A stretch of 64,000 bases of DNA from Miltoncostaea oceani (lineage in GTDB: Bacteria > Actinomycetota > Thermoleophilia > Miltoncostaeales > Miltoncostaeaceae). The position numbers and the translations under genes were made by a program. The notes beneath the pieces are model-generated. The model was given only the letters and a program-made list of their open reading frames with translations, was not told the origin of the DNA and did not search any database. Location of the stretch: assembly GCF_018141545.1 (NCBI RefSeq), contig NZ_CP064356.1, positions 1,749,001-1,813,000 on the forward strand. Reading direction: 5' to 3'. Below, piece after piece: positions 32,983-42,066 of the stretch (the stretch's first letter is position 1; every line of letters begins with the position of its first letter).

Positions 32983-34143
32983 GTGCCACTGACCTACCGC
33001 ACAGCCGGGGAGTCCCACGGCCCCGCGCTCTTCGCGATGGTCGAGGGGCTGCCCGCCGGCCTGCCGCTCGTCCCCGAGGACATCGACGACGACCTGGCCC
33101 GCCGCCAGCTCGGCTACGGCCGGGGCGGCCGGATGAAGATCGAGACCGACCGCGTCCAGGTGAAGACCGGCCTGCGGCACGGCCGCACGATCGGCAGCCC
33201 CCTGACGCTCGAGATCACCAACCTCGACTTCCCGAAGTGGTCGCAGGACCGGATGGCGATCTGGGAGCCGCACGACGAGGTCCCCCCGATCACGCTGCCC
33301 CGGCCGGGGCACGCCGACCTCGCGGGGATGCTCAAGTACGGCACCGACGACCTGCGGCCGATCCTGGAGCGCGCGAGCGCCCGGGAGACCGCCGCCCGCG
33401 TCGCCGCCGGCGGCGTGGCGAAGGCCCTCCTGCGCCGCTACGGCACGCAGATCCGCAGCCACGTCGTGCGCATCGGCCCCGAGTCGGTCCCGCTGCGCGA
33501 CGACCTCGCGGTCGACGACTTCGAGGGCGTCGACGCGAGCCCCGTCCGCTGCCTCGACCCCGAGGCGTCGGAGCGCATGAAGGCCGCGATCAAGGCCGCC
33601 GGCCAGGACCACAACACCCTCGGCGGCATCTTCGAGGTGTGGGCGTTCGACGCCCTCCCCGGCCTCGGCTCGCACGTCAGCGGCGACGCCCGCCTCGACG
33701 GCCGCTTCGCCCAGGCGATCATGGGCATCCAGGCGATCAAGGGCGTCGAGATCGGCGCCGGCTTCGAGCTGGGGACGATCCCCGGCAGCGAGGCCCACGA
33801 CGAGATCTACCACGACCCGGAGCGCGGCTTCTTCCGCCGCACGAACCGGTCGGGCGGCATCGAGGGCGGCATGACGCACGGCGCCCCCGTCGTGATCCGC
33901 GCCGTCATGAAGCCGATCAGCACCCTGACCCGTCCGCTCGCGTCGGTCGACGTCGCGACGAAGGAGGCCACGAAGGCCTTCAAGGAGCGGTCGGACATCT
34001 GCGCCGTGCCGGCGGCCGCCGTGGTCGCCGAGGCCGCCGTCGCGTTCGTGCTGGCCCAGGCGCTCCTCGAGAAGTTCGGGGGCGACTCGATCGCCGCCCT
34101 CGACGCGGCCGTCGAGCGCTACCGGGTCGAGATCTCCGGGTAG
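32983..34143 (+). CDS. aroC: chorismate synthase
   Basis: 386 aa, normal length. TYRTAGESHGPAL (signature 1), GRGGRMKIE, RASARETAARVAAGG and the late DICAVPAAAVVAEA are all AroC motifs. It converts EPSP to chorismate using reduced FMN, the last step of the shikimate pathway. First gene of aroC-aroK-aroB-aroQ; the GTG start follows a -10 by 9 nt. Confidence 0.97.
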   Translation: MPLTYRTAGESHGPALFAMVEGLPAGLPLVPEDIDDDLARRQLGYGRGGRMKIETDRVQVKTGLRHGRTIGSPLTLEITNLDFPKWSQDRMAIWEPHDEVPPITLPRPGHADLAGMLKYGTDDLRPILERASARETAARVAAGGVAKALLRRYGTQIRSHVVRIGPESVPLRDDLAVDDFEGVDASPVRCLDPEASERMKAAIKAAGQDHNTLGGIFEVWAFDALPGLGSHVSGDARLDGRFAQAIMGIQAIKGVEIGAGFELGTIPGSEAHDEIYHDPERGFFRRTNRSGGIEGGMTHGAPVVIRAVMKPISTLTRPLASVDVATKEATKAFKERSDICAVPAAAVVAEAAVAFVLAQALLEKFGGDSIAALDAAVERYRVEISG

Positions 34144-34149
34144 GCGCGG

Positions 34150-34680
34150 GTGTCCCGCTGGCTCGTGATCACCGGCTACATGGGCGCCGGCAAGACCTCG
34201 GTGGGACGGCGCGTCGCGACGCGCCTCGGCCGCGTGTTCGTCGACGCCGACCGTGAGATCGAGGCCCACGCCGGGATGCCGATCCCCGAGATCTTCTCCC
34301 GCCGCGGCGAGGTGTGGTTCCGCCGCACCGAGGAGACCGTGATCCGCGAGATCCTCGCGCGGGAGCCGCACGGCGTGCTCGCCCTCGGCGGGGGCGCCCT
34401 GGAGAGCGACCGCACCCGCGGCCTCGTGTCGCGGACCGCCGACGTGGTGTGGCTGAAGGCGAGCATCGACGTCGCCTGGGCGCGGGTCGAGGGCTCCGAC
34501 CGCCCGCTGGCGGCCGACCGTGGACGCTTCGAGCGCCGCGCCCGGGCGCGTGAGGCCGGCTACCGGGCCGCCGCCGCCCTCGAGGTCGACGCCGACGCCC
34601 CCGCGGACGTGGTCGCCGGGCGCGTCGCCGCATGGGCCGGCGGGCGCGAGGCCGCCGCGGCGGCCGAGACGCCGCGATGA
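34150..34680 (+). CDS. aroK: shikimate kinase
   Basis: 176 aa P-loop kinase. Walker A is GYMGAGKTS (9-17), FVDADREIE carries the shikimate-binding Asp, FRRTEE the Arg and LALGGGAL the Gly-rich loop; the lid region has DRPLAADR. It phosphorylates shikimate at O3. GTG 34150 is 6 nt after aroC; its stop overlaps aroB (ATGA). Confidence 0.95.
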   Translation: MSRWLVITGYMGAGKTSVGRRVATRLGRVFVDADREIEAHAGMPIPEIFSRRGEVWFRRTEETVIREILAREPHGVLALGGGALESDRTRGLVSRTADVVWLKASIDVAWARVEGSDRPLAADRGRFERRARAREAGYRAAAALEVDADAPADVVAGRVAAWAGGREAAAAAETPR

Positions 34681-35774
34681 ACGCAACGGTCCCCGCGCCC
34701 ACCCTGTGGGCCGAGATCGGCGCGACCCGCTACCCGCTGCACCTCGGGCCCGGCCTCGTCGACCGGCTCGGCGACCTGTGGCGCGACGCGCGCCCCGGCG
34801 GCGCGGCGCTCCTCGTCAGCGACGGCAACGTCCCCGAGCTGGCGCGCCGCGCCCGGGCGGCGCTGCAGGACGCCGGGATCCGCGTCATCACCGCCAGCGT
34901 CCCGCCCGGCGAGGGCTCGAAGACCCTCTCCCAGGTGGAGCGCCTCTGCCGCCTCGGCGCGGAGGCGGGCCTGCGCCGCGCCGACGCCGTCGTCGCGCTC
35001 GGGGGCGGGGTCGTCGGCGACCTCGCGGGCTTCGTCGCCGCCAGCTACCAGCGCGGCGTGCGCCTCGTGCACGTTCCGACGACGCTGCTGGCGATGGTCG
35101 ACTCCGCCGTGGGGGGCAAGACCGGCGTCGACCTGCCGGAGGGCAAGAACTACGTCGGGGCGATCTGGCAGCCCGAGATGGTCGTGATGGACACCACCAC
35201 GCTCGCGACCCTGCCGCCCCGCCAGCTCGCCTGCGGCTTCGCCGAGATCGTGAAGTACGGCCTGCTCGACTCGCCCGCGCTGTTCGACGTCGTCGAGCAG
35301 TGGCCGGAGCTGCCCGGCGCCCGCGACGCCCTCGCCGCGCTGATCCGCCGCTGCGTCGACCACAAGCTCGCCGTGGTCGCCGCCGACGAGCGCGAGACCG
35401 GGATGCGCGCGTCGCTCAACCTCGGGCACACGATCGGCCACGGCATCGAGGCCGCCGCCGGCTACGACCGCTACCACCACGGCGAGGCGATCTCCCTCGG
35501 CCTCCTCGCGGCCCTGCGCCTGTCCGAGCAGGACGCCGGGCTCGACCCGTCGTGGCGGACCCGCACGGCGGCCCTCCTGGAGCGCCACTGCCTGCCGACC
35601 CGCCTCGACCGCGAGGTGCGGCTCGACGAGATCCTCGCGGCGATGGGCCGGGACAAGAAGTCCGAGGCGGGGGCGCTGAACATGGTGATGATCGGCGCGC
35701 CGGGCGAGGTGCGGCTGCGCATGAACCCGTCCCACGACCGCGTGGTGGCGGCCATCGAGGAGCTGCGCGCATGA
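34677..35774 (+). CDS. aroB: 3-dehydroquinate synthase
   Basis: 365 aa. NAD-binding ALGGGVVGDLAGFVA, the VPTTLLAMVDSAVGGKTGVD segment and the metal-ligand motif LNLGHTIGHGIE are diagnostic. It cyclises DAHP to dehydroquinate using NAD and a divalent metal, the second step of the pathway. Overlaps aroK and aroQ by 4 nt each. Confidence 0.97.
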   Translation: MNATVPAPTLWAEIGATRYPLHLGPGLVDRLGDLWRDARPGGAALLVSDGNVPELARRARAALQDAGIRVITASVPPGEGSKTLSQVERLCRLGAEAGLRRADAVVALGGGVVGDLAGFVAASYQRGVRLVHVPTTLLAMVDSAVGGKTGVDLPEGKNYVGAIWQPEMVVMDTTTLATLPPRQLACGFAEIVKYGLLDSPALFDVVEQWPELPGARDALAALIRRCVDHKLAVVAADERETGMRASLNLGHTIGHGIEAAAGYDRYHHGEAISLGLLAALRLSEQDAGLDPSWRTRTAALLERHCLPTRLDREVRLDEILAAMGRDKKSEAGALNMVMIGAPGEVRLRMNPSHDRVVAAIEELRA

Positions 35775-36217
35775 GCCTGCCCCCGCTGCGGATCGCGCTG
35801 CTGCACGGCCCGAACATCGGCCAACTGGGCCGCCGCCCGTCGGCCCACTACGGCACCCTGACCCTGCGCGAGCTCGAGGACCGCGTGCGCGGGTGGGGGG
35901 AGGAGCGCGGGATGGCCGTCGGCTGCTTCCAGACCGATCACGAGGGGTCGTTCCTCGAGCACGTCCACGGGCTCGCGGGGATCGTCGACGGCGCCATCGT
36001 GAACCCGGGCGCCTGGACCCACTACGCCTGGTCGATCCGGGACGCGCTGGAGGTGATGGGCGCGCCGTTCGTCGAGGTGCACCTCTCCGACGTCGAGGCC
36101 CGGGAGCCGCACCGCCGGGTGTCGGTGGTGCGCGACATCGCCGCGCGGGCGGTGTGGGGCAAGGGGCCCGACGGCTACCGCGAGGCGCTCGACCACCTGT
36201 CGGAGGTGCTGTCGTGA
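35771..36217 (+). CDS. aroQ: type II 3-dehydroquinate dehydratase
   Basis: 148 aa. HGPNIGQLGRRPSAHYG contains the lid Arg and catalytic Tyr; VNPGAWTHYAWSIRDAL holds the catalytic Asn and His; EVHLSDVEAREPHR holds the His-Glu/Arg substrate contacts. Typical NGPN and HISN are HGPN and HLSD, modest departures. It dehydrates dehydroquinate in the third pathway step. Coupled to aroB and pepP by overlaps. Confidence 0.92.
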   Translation: MSLPPLRIALLHGPNIGQLGRRPSAHYGTLTLRELEDRVRGWGEERGMAVGCFQTDHEGSFLEHVHGLAGIVDGAIVNPGAWTHYAWSIRDALEVMGAPFVEVHLSDVEAREPHRRVSVVRDIAARAVWGKGPDGYREALDHLSEVLS

Positions 36218-37299
36218 GGGCGCCCCAGGTCGCCCGCCAGGCGCGCCTCGCCGGGGAGCTCGCGGCCCGCGGCCTCGGCGTGATGCTCGTGACGGGCACC
36301 GCGAACGTGCGGTACCTGACCGGCTACGTCGGCTCCAACGGCATCGCCCTCGTCGCCCCCTCGGGCGCGGTCCTGCTGACGGACTCGCGGTACGCGGTGA
36401 GCGCGCGGGAGCAGGTGACCGGCGCCGAGGTCGTGATCGGGGGGCGCGACCTGCTCGCCGACGTCGCGGCGCGGGCGGCGGAGATGGCCGGCGGCGGCGC
36501 GGTGGGGGTGGAGGCGGAGGACATGACGCTCGCCCGCCACGGCCGCCTGGTCGAGCTGCTCGGCGACGTCCCCGTCACGCCGACCCGCGGGCTCGTCGAG
36601 GACCTGCGCGTCATCAAGGACGCCGGCGAGGTCGCCGCCATGCGCGAGGCCGCCGCCGTCGTCGACCGCGCGCTCGAGACGGTGCTGGCGCGCGGCATCG
36701 TCGGCCGCACCGAGGGCCGCGTCGCCTTCGCGCTGCTCGAGGCGATGCTCGACGGGGGCGCCGAGGGGCCGAGCTTCGCGACGATCGTAGCCTCCGGGCC
36801 GCGCGGCGCGCGGCCCCACCACGTCCCCGGGTCGGAGGTGATCCCCGCGGACACGCTCGTCGTCATCGACATGGGCGCGATCGTCGGCGGCTACTGCTCC
36901 GACATGACCCGCACCGTCGCCACCGGCGACCTGCCGCCGCGCCTCGCGGAGATCCACGCGGTCTGCCTCGCGGCCCAGGAGGCGTCCCTCGCGGCGGCCC
37001 GTCCGGGCATCAGCGCGTCCGAGCTGGACGGCGTCGCCCGCGCGAGCATCGCCGACGCCGGGTACGGTGAGCACTTCGGGCACGGCCTGGGGCACGGGGT
37101 GGGTCTCGACATCCACGAGCGCCCCGGTGTGCGTCCCGGGTCGTCCGAGATGCTGCGGGCCGGGATGGCCGTCACGATCGAGCCGGGTGTCTACCTGGAG
37201 GGTGAGGGCGGCGTGCGGATCGAGGACCTCGTGGTCCTGGGGGACGGGGGGAACGAGGTGCTGTCGACCTCGCCCAAGGAGCTGAGGAGAGTCGATTGA
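36214..37299 (+). CDS. pepP: Xaa-Pro aminopeptidase (M24B)
   Basis: 361 aa pita-bread metallopeptidase. The two-metal site is complete: Asp219, Asp230 (CSDMTR), His294 (HGLGHGVG), Glu323 (TIEPGVY) and Glu337 (RIEDLV). The N-terminal creatinase-like domain (1-125) includes VTGTANVRYLTGYVGSNG. It removes N-terminal residues before proline in the cytosol. Placement between aroQ and efp is a conserved order in many bacteria. Confidence 0.93.
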   Translation: MRAPQVARQARLAGELAARGLGVMLVTGTANVRYLTGYVGSNGIALVAPSGAVLLTDSRYAVSAREQVTGAEVVIGGRDLLADVAARAAEMAGGGAVGVEAEDMTLARHGRLVELLGDVPVTPTRGLVEDLRVIKDAGEVAAMREAAAVVDRALETVLARGIVGRTEGRVAFALLEAMLDGGAEGPSFATIVASGPRGARPHHVPGSEVIPADTLVVIDMGAIVGGYCSDMTRTVATGDLPPRLAEIHAVCLAAQEASLAAARPGISASELDGVARASIADAGYGEHFGHGLGHGVGLDIHERPGVRPGSSEMLRAGMAVTIEPGVYLEGEGGVRIEDLVVLGDGGNEVLSTSPKELRRVD

Positions 37300-37309
37300 G
37301 GGGGGCGCT

Positions 37310-37864
37310 GTGATCACCACGAACGACCTGAAGAACGGGTACGTGCTGGACATCGACGGCGAGCTGGTGAGCGTCGTCAGCTTCCAGCACGTCAAGCCGG
37401 GCAAGGGCGGCGCATTCGTGCGCACCAAGCTCAAGAACATGACGAGCGGGGCGGTGGTCGAGAAGACGTTCCGCGCCGGCGAGAAGGTCGAGCGGGTGAC
37501 CACCGAGAGCCGCACGATGCAGTTCCTGTACCGCGACGGCGACGAGCTCCACCTGATGGACAACACGACGTACGAGCAGATCCCCGTCACGTCGAAGCTG
37601 GTCGAGAACGACGACCTCCTGGCGCCGAACACCGACGTCCAGGTGCTGTTCGTCCGCGACGCCCCGATCCGCGTGGAGCTGCCGACGTTCGTCGAGCTGG
37701 CCGTCACGCGTACCGACCCGGGCGTCAAGGGCGACACCGTCTCCAACGTCACCAAGCCGGCGGAGGTCGAGACCGGCGCGACGATCGACGTGCCGCTGTT
37801 CGTCAACGAGGGCGACCGGCTGAAGATCGACACCCGCACCCGCGAGTACTCTGCGCGGGCGTGA
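37310..37864 (+). CDS. efp: translation elongation factor P
   Basis: 184 aa, three beta-barrel domains. The tip loop FQHVKPGKGGAFVRTKLKN carries Lys32, the position modified in many species; VFVNEGDRLKIDTRT is the C-terminal signature. It relieves ribosome stalling at polyproline. GTG 37310 has a GAGGGGG ribosome site immediately upstream. Confidence 0.96.
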   Translation: MITTNDLKNGYVLDIDGELVSVVSFQHVKPGKGGAFVRTKLKNMTSGAVVEKTFRAGEKVERVTTESRTMQFLYRDGDELHLMDNTTYEQIPVTSKLVENDDLLAPNTDVQVLFVRDAPIRVELPTFVELAVTRTDPGVKGDTVSNVTKPAEVETGATIDVPLFVNEGDRLKIDTRTREYSARA

Positions 37865-37895
37865 GCATCAGTCCCGGATCGCCGAAGGGAGTCAA

Positions 37896-39668
37896 GTGAC
37901 GCACGTCTCGGGTGCCGTCGGCTACGTCGACGCGACCCTCCGCGACCTCGCCCCGTTCCCGTGGGGCACCGCGGTCGGAACCGACGATCTGGCCGCCGCG
38001 GCCGCCGCCCTCTCGGAGGTCGGCGCCCGGGTGCTGGAGGCCCTCGACGCACGGTGCGCACGCGCCGCGCTGGAGGCGCGCTCCGAGAGCCCGTGGGACC
38101 GCCTCCGGGCCGTCCTCCGCGAGGCCGGCGGGACGCCCGTCGGCGTCGTCGTCGGCGCGCGCAACCTGTGGGGCGACCTGCCCCTCGCGCCCGACGTGGT
38201 GCGCCGCTTCGTCCTGTGCGCGGTCGACTCGGGCGCCTCGCGCATCCGGGCCACCGACCCGCTGAACGACCCGGAGGCCCTGCTCGCCGTCGCCCGCGCC
38301 TGCGAGGAGGCCGCCGCCGAGTTCGTGCCGACCCTGATCGTCGGCCCGTCCCCGGCCATCGACGACGCCCGCTGGGTGCAGGAGGCCGTCGCGCTCGCCG
38401 CCCTGCCCGGCGCCGGGACGATCTGCGTCTCCGACGGCGCCGGCTACATCGCGCCGAGCACCCTCGGCCGCCTCGTCGCCGCCGTCGCGGAGGCGACCGG
38501 CCTGCCCGTCGAGGTCCAGGTCCAGGCCCCCGGCGGCCTCGCGCCGCTGTCGGCCACCGCCGCCGTCGGCGCCGGCGCCGCGTCGGTGCAGGCCTCGGCC
38601 GGCCCCGTCGCCCTGGTGTCGGCACGCCCGTCGGCCGAGACGCTGCGCGCCGCCCTCGTCGGCGGTGAGCGCACGCTCGACTGCAACGCGTCGGCGCTCG
38701 ACCGCGCCGCCCGCGTCGTCGGCCCGATGCTCCCGGCCGACCGGTTGCGCCAGGCCGCGGCGGCCGTGTTCGGCCCCGCCGTCGCCGTCCCGCCGGCCCT
38801 CGAGTCGGGCCTCATCTCCCGCCTCGGCCGTCTCGGGCTGTCGCGGAGCCTGGTGGCCGTCGCCACCGAGTCCGCCGCGGTGTCCCGCGACGTGGGCGGC
38901 GCGACGCTCGCATACCCGCTCGGCTCCGCCATCCTCGCGCAGGCCGCCCGGCACGTGATCGAGGGCCGCCGCTGGGCCGAGATCGAGCCGGAGCTGGTGC
39001 CGGTCGCCCTCGGGCGCGCCGGCCGCCTGCGCGGCCCGGTCGCCGAGGCCGTCATCGAGGTCGCGACCGCCGCGGACACCGGCGACCCGCCGCTCCGCGA
39101 CGTCGCGACCGTCTCCGACGAGGCCCCCGCCGGGCTCTCCGAGGAGGACCTGGTGCTGTGGGCGATGTTCGCCGAGGGCACCGAGTCGGTCGTCGCCCGC
39201 CGCCGCTCGCTCGGCGCCGAGGCCGCGAGCCGGCCCGGCCAGTCCGCGATCGACCGCGAGCTGCTCGAGACCCTGGTCGACGTGGTCGAGGCCTCCGACG
39301 AGGCCGAGGTCAGCGTCGAGATCTCCGGCGCCCGCGTGACGGTGCGCCGCAGCGTCGCCGCGCCCGCCGGGCCGGGTTCCGGCGCGTCCGAGGGTGGGGG
39401 CGGCGCCGCCGCCGCCGAGGAGGACGACGGCCTGGTGCGGGTCACGAGCCCGATGGTCGGCACGTTCTACCGCCGCCCGGGCCCCGACCAGGAGGTCTTC
39501 GTGGAGGAGGGCTCGCGCGTCGAGGCCGGCGACACCCTCTGCCTGATCGAGGCGATGAAGCTCTTCAACGAGATCGTCACCGAGGTCGCCGGCACCGTCC
39601 GGACCATCGCCCTCGAGGACGCGGCGCCCGCCGAGTTCGGCCAGCTCCTGTTCCTCATCGAGCCGTGA
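37896..39668 (+). CDS. accB: inactive-looking carboxyltransferase (PycB/OadA-like) fused to biotin carboxyl carrier protein
   Basis: 590 aa in the place where accB (about 150 aa) normally lies. Residues 9-260 follow the carboxyltransferase barrel of pyruvate carboxylase or oxaloacetate decarboxylase (VDATLRD, ESPWDRLR, DPLNDPEALL), and 300-440 the matching conserved domain (ESGLISRLGRLGL, LSEEDLVLWAMF). The active-site Lys of KDM is Ser179 (VSDGAG) and the metal HxH is Gln208-x-Gln210. Residues 450-590 are a complete AccB: the N-terminal helix/strand, a Gly/Ala linker and EAMKL with biotin Lys555. A GAAGGGAG site precedes GTG 37896; accC overlaps the stop. Confidence 0.85.
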   Translation: MTHVSGAVGYVDATLRDLAPFPWGTAVGTDDLAAAAAALSEVGARVLEALDARCARAALEARSESPWDRLRAVLREAGGTPVGVVVGARNLWGDLPLAPDVVRRFVLCAVDSGASRIRATDPLNDPEALLAVARACEEAAAEFVPTLIVGPSPAIDDARWVQEAVALAALPGAGTICVSDGAGYIAPSTLGRLVAAVAEATGLPVEVQVQAPGGLAPLSATAAVGAGAASVQASAGPVALVSARPSAETLRAALVGGERTLDCNASALDRAARVVGPMLPADRLRQAAAAVFGPAVAVPPALESGLISRLGRLGLSRSLVAVATESAAVSRDVGGATLAYPLGSAILAQAARHVIEGRRWAEIEPELVPVALGRAGRLRGPVAEAVIEVATAADTGDPPLRDVATVSDEAPAGLSEEDLVLWAMFAEGTESVVARRRSLGAEAASRPGQSAIDRELLETLVDVVEASDEAEVSVEISGARVTVRRSVAAPAGPGSGASEGGGGAAAAEEDDGLVRVTSPMVGTFYRRPGPDQEVFVEEGSRVEAGDTLCLIEAMKLFNEIVTEVAGTVRTIALEDAAPAEFGQLLFLIEP

Positions 39669-41032
39669 AGCTCCTCGTCGCCAACCGGGGCGAGATCGCC
39701 GTGCGCGTCCTGCGGACCGCACGCGAGCTCGGCATCCCGACCGTGGCCGTCTACTCGACGGCCGACGCCGACACCCTCGCGGTCGACCTGGCCGACGAGG
39801 CCGTCTGCATCGGGCCGCCCGCCGCCCGCGACTCGTACCTCAACATCGCGAACGTCCTCGGCGCCGCCGAGATCACGGGCTGCGACGCCATCCACCCGGG
39901 GTACGGGTTCCTCTCCGAGAACGCCGACTTCGCGCGCGCCTGCGCCGACGCCGGGATCACGTTCGTGGGGCCGTCGCCCGAGGTGATGGAGCGGATGGGC
40001 GACAAGATCCAGGCGAAGGCCGCCGCCCGCGAAGCCGGCCTGCCGGTGCTGGAGGGGTCCGACGGCCCCGTCAGCGACGTCGCCGCGGCCCTCGAGGCGG
40101 CGGAGCGCGCCGGGTACCCGGTGCTGCTGAAGGCCGCCGCCGGCGGTGGCGGCAAGGGCATGCGGCGCGTCGAGCGACCGGGCGACCTCGCCCAGGCGTT
40201 CGAGGTGGCCCAGCGTGAGGCCGAGGCGGCCTTCAGCGACGGCGACCTCTACGTCGAGCGCCTGCTGGAGGGCGCCCGCCACGTCGAGATCCAGGTGATG
40301 GCCGACGGCCTCGGCGGCGCCCTCGTCTGCGGTGACCGCGAGTGCTCGATCCAGCGGCGCCACCAGAAGCTGATCGAGGAGGCGCCGGCGCCGCACCTGC
40401 CCGACGCGACCCGCACCGCCATGCAGCAGGCCGCCCTCCGCGCCGTGAAGGCGTGGAACTACCGCAGCGCCGGGACCCTCGAGTTCCTGGTCGACGCGAA
40501 GGGCGACTTCTTCTTCCTGGAGCTCAACGCCCGCCTGCAGGTGGAGCACCCCGTCACCGAGCTCGTGACCGGCCTCGACCTCGTCGCCGAGCAGCTGCAC
40601 GTCGCCGCCGGCGGCCTGCTGTCCCGGACCGGCATCGCCGAGGCCAACGGCCACGCGATCGAGTGCCGGATCAACGCGGAGGACCCGTCCCGCGACTTCC
40701 GGCCGGGCGCCGGCCGCCTCGACGACTACCGCATCGCGCAGGGCCCCGGCGTCCGCGTCGACACCCACTGCGAGCCGGGCGAGGCGATCCCGCCCCACTA
40801 CGACAGCCTCCTCGGCAAGCTCTGCGTGTGGGCGTCGGACCGCCCGAAGGCGATCGCCCGGCTCCGCCGCGCGCTGCACGAGACCTCGATCACCGGGATC
40901 CCGACGACGCTGCCGCTCCTCGTGGACATCGCGCACGACGCGCCGTTCGTGGAGGGGCGCTACACGACGTCGTACCTGACCGACCGGGAGGCCCACCTGC
41001 CGACGCTCCAGCAGGCCGCCCGGGCGTCCTGA
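39665..41032 (+). CDS. accC: biotin carboxylase subunit of acetyl-CoA carboxylase
   Basis: 455 aa, normal length. LLVANRGEIAVRVLRTA opening, IHPGYGFLSENADFA, the ATP-grasp glycine loop AAAGGGGKGMR, and ELNARLQVEHPVTE with catalytic Glu, Arg and Gln residues. It carboxylates biotin on the preceding fused carrier protein using ATP and bicarbonate for fatty-acid synthesis. GTGA overlap with the fusion gene indicates coupled expression. Confidence 0.97.
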   Translation: MKLLVANRGEIAVRVLRTARELGIPTVAVYSTADADTLAVDLADEAVCIGPPAARDSYLNIANVLGAAEITGCDAIHPGYGFLSENADFARACADAGITFVGPSPEVMERMGDKIQAKAAAREAGLPVLEGSDGPVSDVAAALEAAERAGYPVLLKAAAGGGGKGMRRVERPGDLAQAFEVAQREAEAAFSDGDLYVERLLEGARHVEIQVMADGLGGALVCGDRECSIQRRHQKLIEEAPAPHLPDATRTAMQQAALRAVKAWNYRSAGTLEFLVDAKGDFFFLELNARLQVEHPVTELVTGLDLVAEQLHVAAGGLLSRTGIAEANGHAIECRINAEDPSRDFRPGAGRLDDYRIAQGPGVRVDTHCEPGEAIPPHYDSLLGKLCVWASDRPKAIARLRRALHETSITGIPTTLPLLVDIAHDAPFVEGRYTTSYLTDREAHLPTLQQAARAS

Positions 41033-41457
41033 TGGCCGCACAGGCCAAGGAGGGGGGCCGCCGCGCGGCCCGCCGCCAGGCGGTCTTCCTGCTGTACCAG
41101 CACGACGTCACCGGGATCGGACTCGAGGAGCTGGAGCGCAACGCCGAACGCGACGGCACCCCCGTCGACCCGTTCGCGCGCGGGCTGATGGAGGGCGTCG
41201 CCGCCGACCCGACGGGGCTCGACGAGCTCATCACCGCGGCGGCCGAGGGGTGGACCGCCGACCGCCTCGCCCCGCTGGAGCGCAACATCCTGCGGGTCGC
41301 GGTGCACGAGATCCTCGACTGGCCCGACATCCCGACGGCGGTCTCGATCAACGAGGCGGTCGACCTCGCCAAGCGCTACTGCCAGACCGAGGCCCCCGGC
41401 CTCGTGAACGGCATCCTCGGCCGGATCGCGGCCGACGAGCACGAGGTCGCGTCGTGA
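41032..41457 (+). CDS. nusB: transcription antitermination protein NusB
   Basis: 141 aa all-helical. RRAARRQAVFLLYQHDV opening, RNILRVAVHEIL and PTAVSINEAVDLAKRY are NusB signatures. It works with NusE in rRNA antitermination. The ATG overlaps the accC TGA; the efp-accBC-nusB order is conserved in many bacteria. Confidence 0.95.
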   Translation: MAAQAKEGGRRAARRQAVFLLYQHDVTGIGLEELERNAERDGTPVDPFARGLMEGVAADPTGLDELITAAAEGWTADRLAPLERNILRVAVHEILDWPDIPTAVSINEAVDLAKRYCQTEAPGLVNGILGRIAADEHEVAS

Positions 41458-41633
41458 CCGGCGTGGACGAGGCGGCCGCCCTGCGCGCCGCCGCGGAGCG
41501 CCTGGAGGAGGTCGCCGCCCGCATCCGCGAGGGCGACGCGGACCCCGAGGAGCTGCGCGCGCTCGCCGGCGAGGCGCTCGCCCTCGGCACCGAGATCACC
41601 GAGCGGGTCCCCCGGACCCTGCGGGACGGCTGA
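41454..41633 (+). CDS. small helical protein downstream of nusB
   Basis: 59 aa, Ala/Glu/Arg-rich, one long helix or coiled coil (AAALRAAAERLEEVAARIRE) and a short second helix. GTG 41454 overlaps the nusB stop (GTGA), which is good evidence that it is translated. The size and helical hairpin recall exonuclease VII small subunits, but the conserved XseB motif is not clear. Unknown function. Confidence 0.6.
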   Translation: MTGVDEAAALRAAAERLEEVAARIREGDADPEELRALAGEALALGTEITERVPRTLRDG

Positions 41634-41634
41634 C

Positions 41635-42066
41635 GTGGCCCGCGCCGACGACCTCCTCGACCCGCGCGTGCAGGTGATGGTCCTGCCGCCGAGCGACCCG
41701 TCCGCGGCCGGTCACGCGGAGCTGCAGGGCACCGGCAGCGGCGACGACCGCCCCGAGATGCCGATCCTCGCGGAGCGGCCGTGGCTCACCCAGGGCCCCG
41801 CGATGCGCGGCGCCGAGCTGGAGACGCTCGGCCTGACGCTCTACGCCGGGCACCCCGAGGTGTCGATGGTCAACGTGCCGACGGCGTTCGTCGCGGGCGC
41901 GGTGCAGCTCCTGAAGGAGCTCGGCACCTACGTCCTCACCGGCGGGGTGCTGGAGGACGGCGACATCATGCAGCTCCGGCACGACCTGCCGTACCTGGTG
42001 GGCATCCACGCGGTCGGGGACCCCGACTCCCCGGACGCCGCCCTGCGCGTGGTGATGCTGGCGTGA
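41635..42066 (+). CDS. conserved-looking protein of unknown function
   Basis: 143 aa, no membrane segment or Cys. The C-terminal half alternates strands and helices (ELETLGLTLYAGHPEVSMVN, LLKELGTYVLTGGV, HDLPYLVGIHAVG), suggesting a compact alpha/beta domain; the first 45 residues look flexible. GTG is 1 nt after the previous stop and the FMN reductase start overlaps its stop, so it is a genuine operon member. Family not recognised. Confidence 0.65.
   Translation: MARADDLLDPRVQVMVLPPSDPSAAGHAELQGTGSGDDRPEMPILAERPWLTQGPAMRGAELETLGLTLYAGHPEVSMVNVPTAFVAGAVQLLKELGTYVLTGGVLEDGDIMQLRHDLPYLVGIHAVGDPDSPDAALRVVMLA

Noticed and set aside
35771-36217. AroQ as a degenerate enzyme because of HGPN and HLSD replacing NGPN and HISN
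   Set aside because: Catalytic Tyr, Asn, His and Arg positions remain and actinobacterial AroQ sequences vary at these sites.
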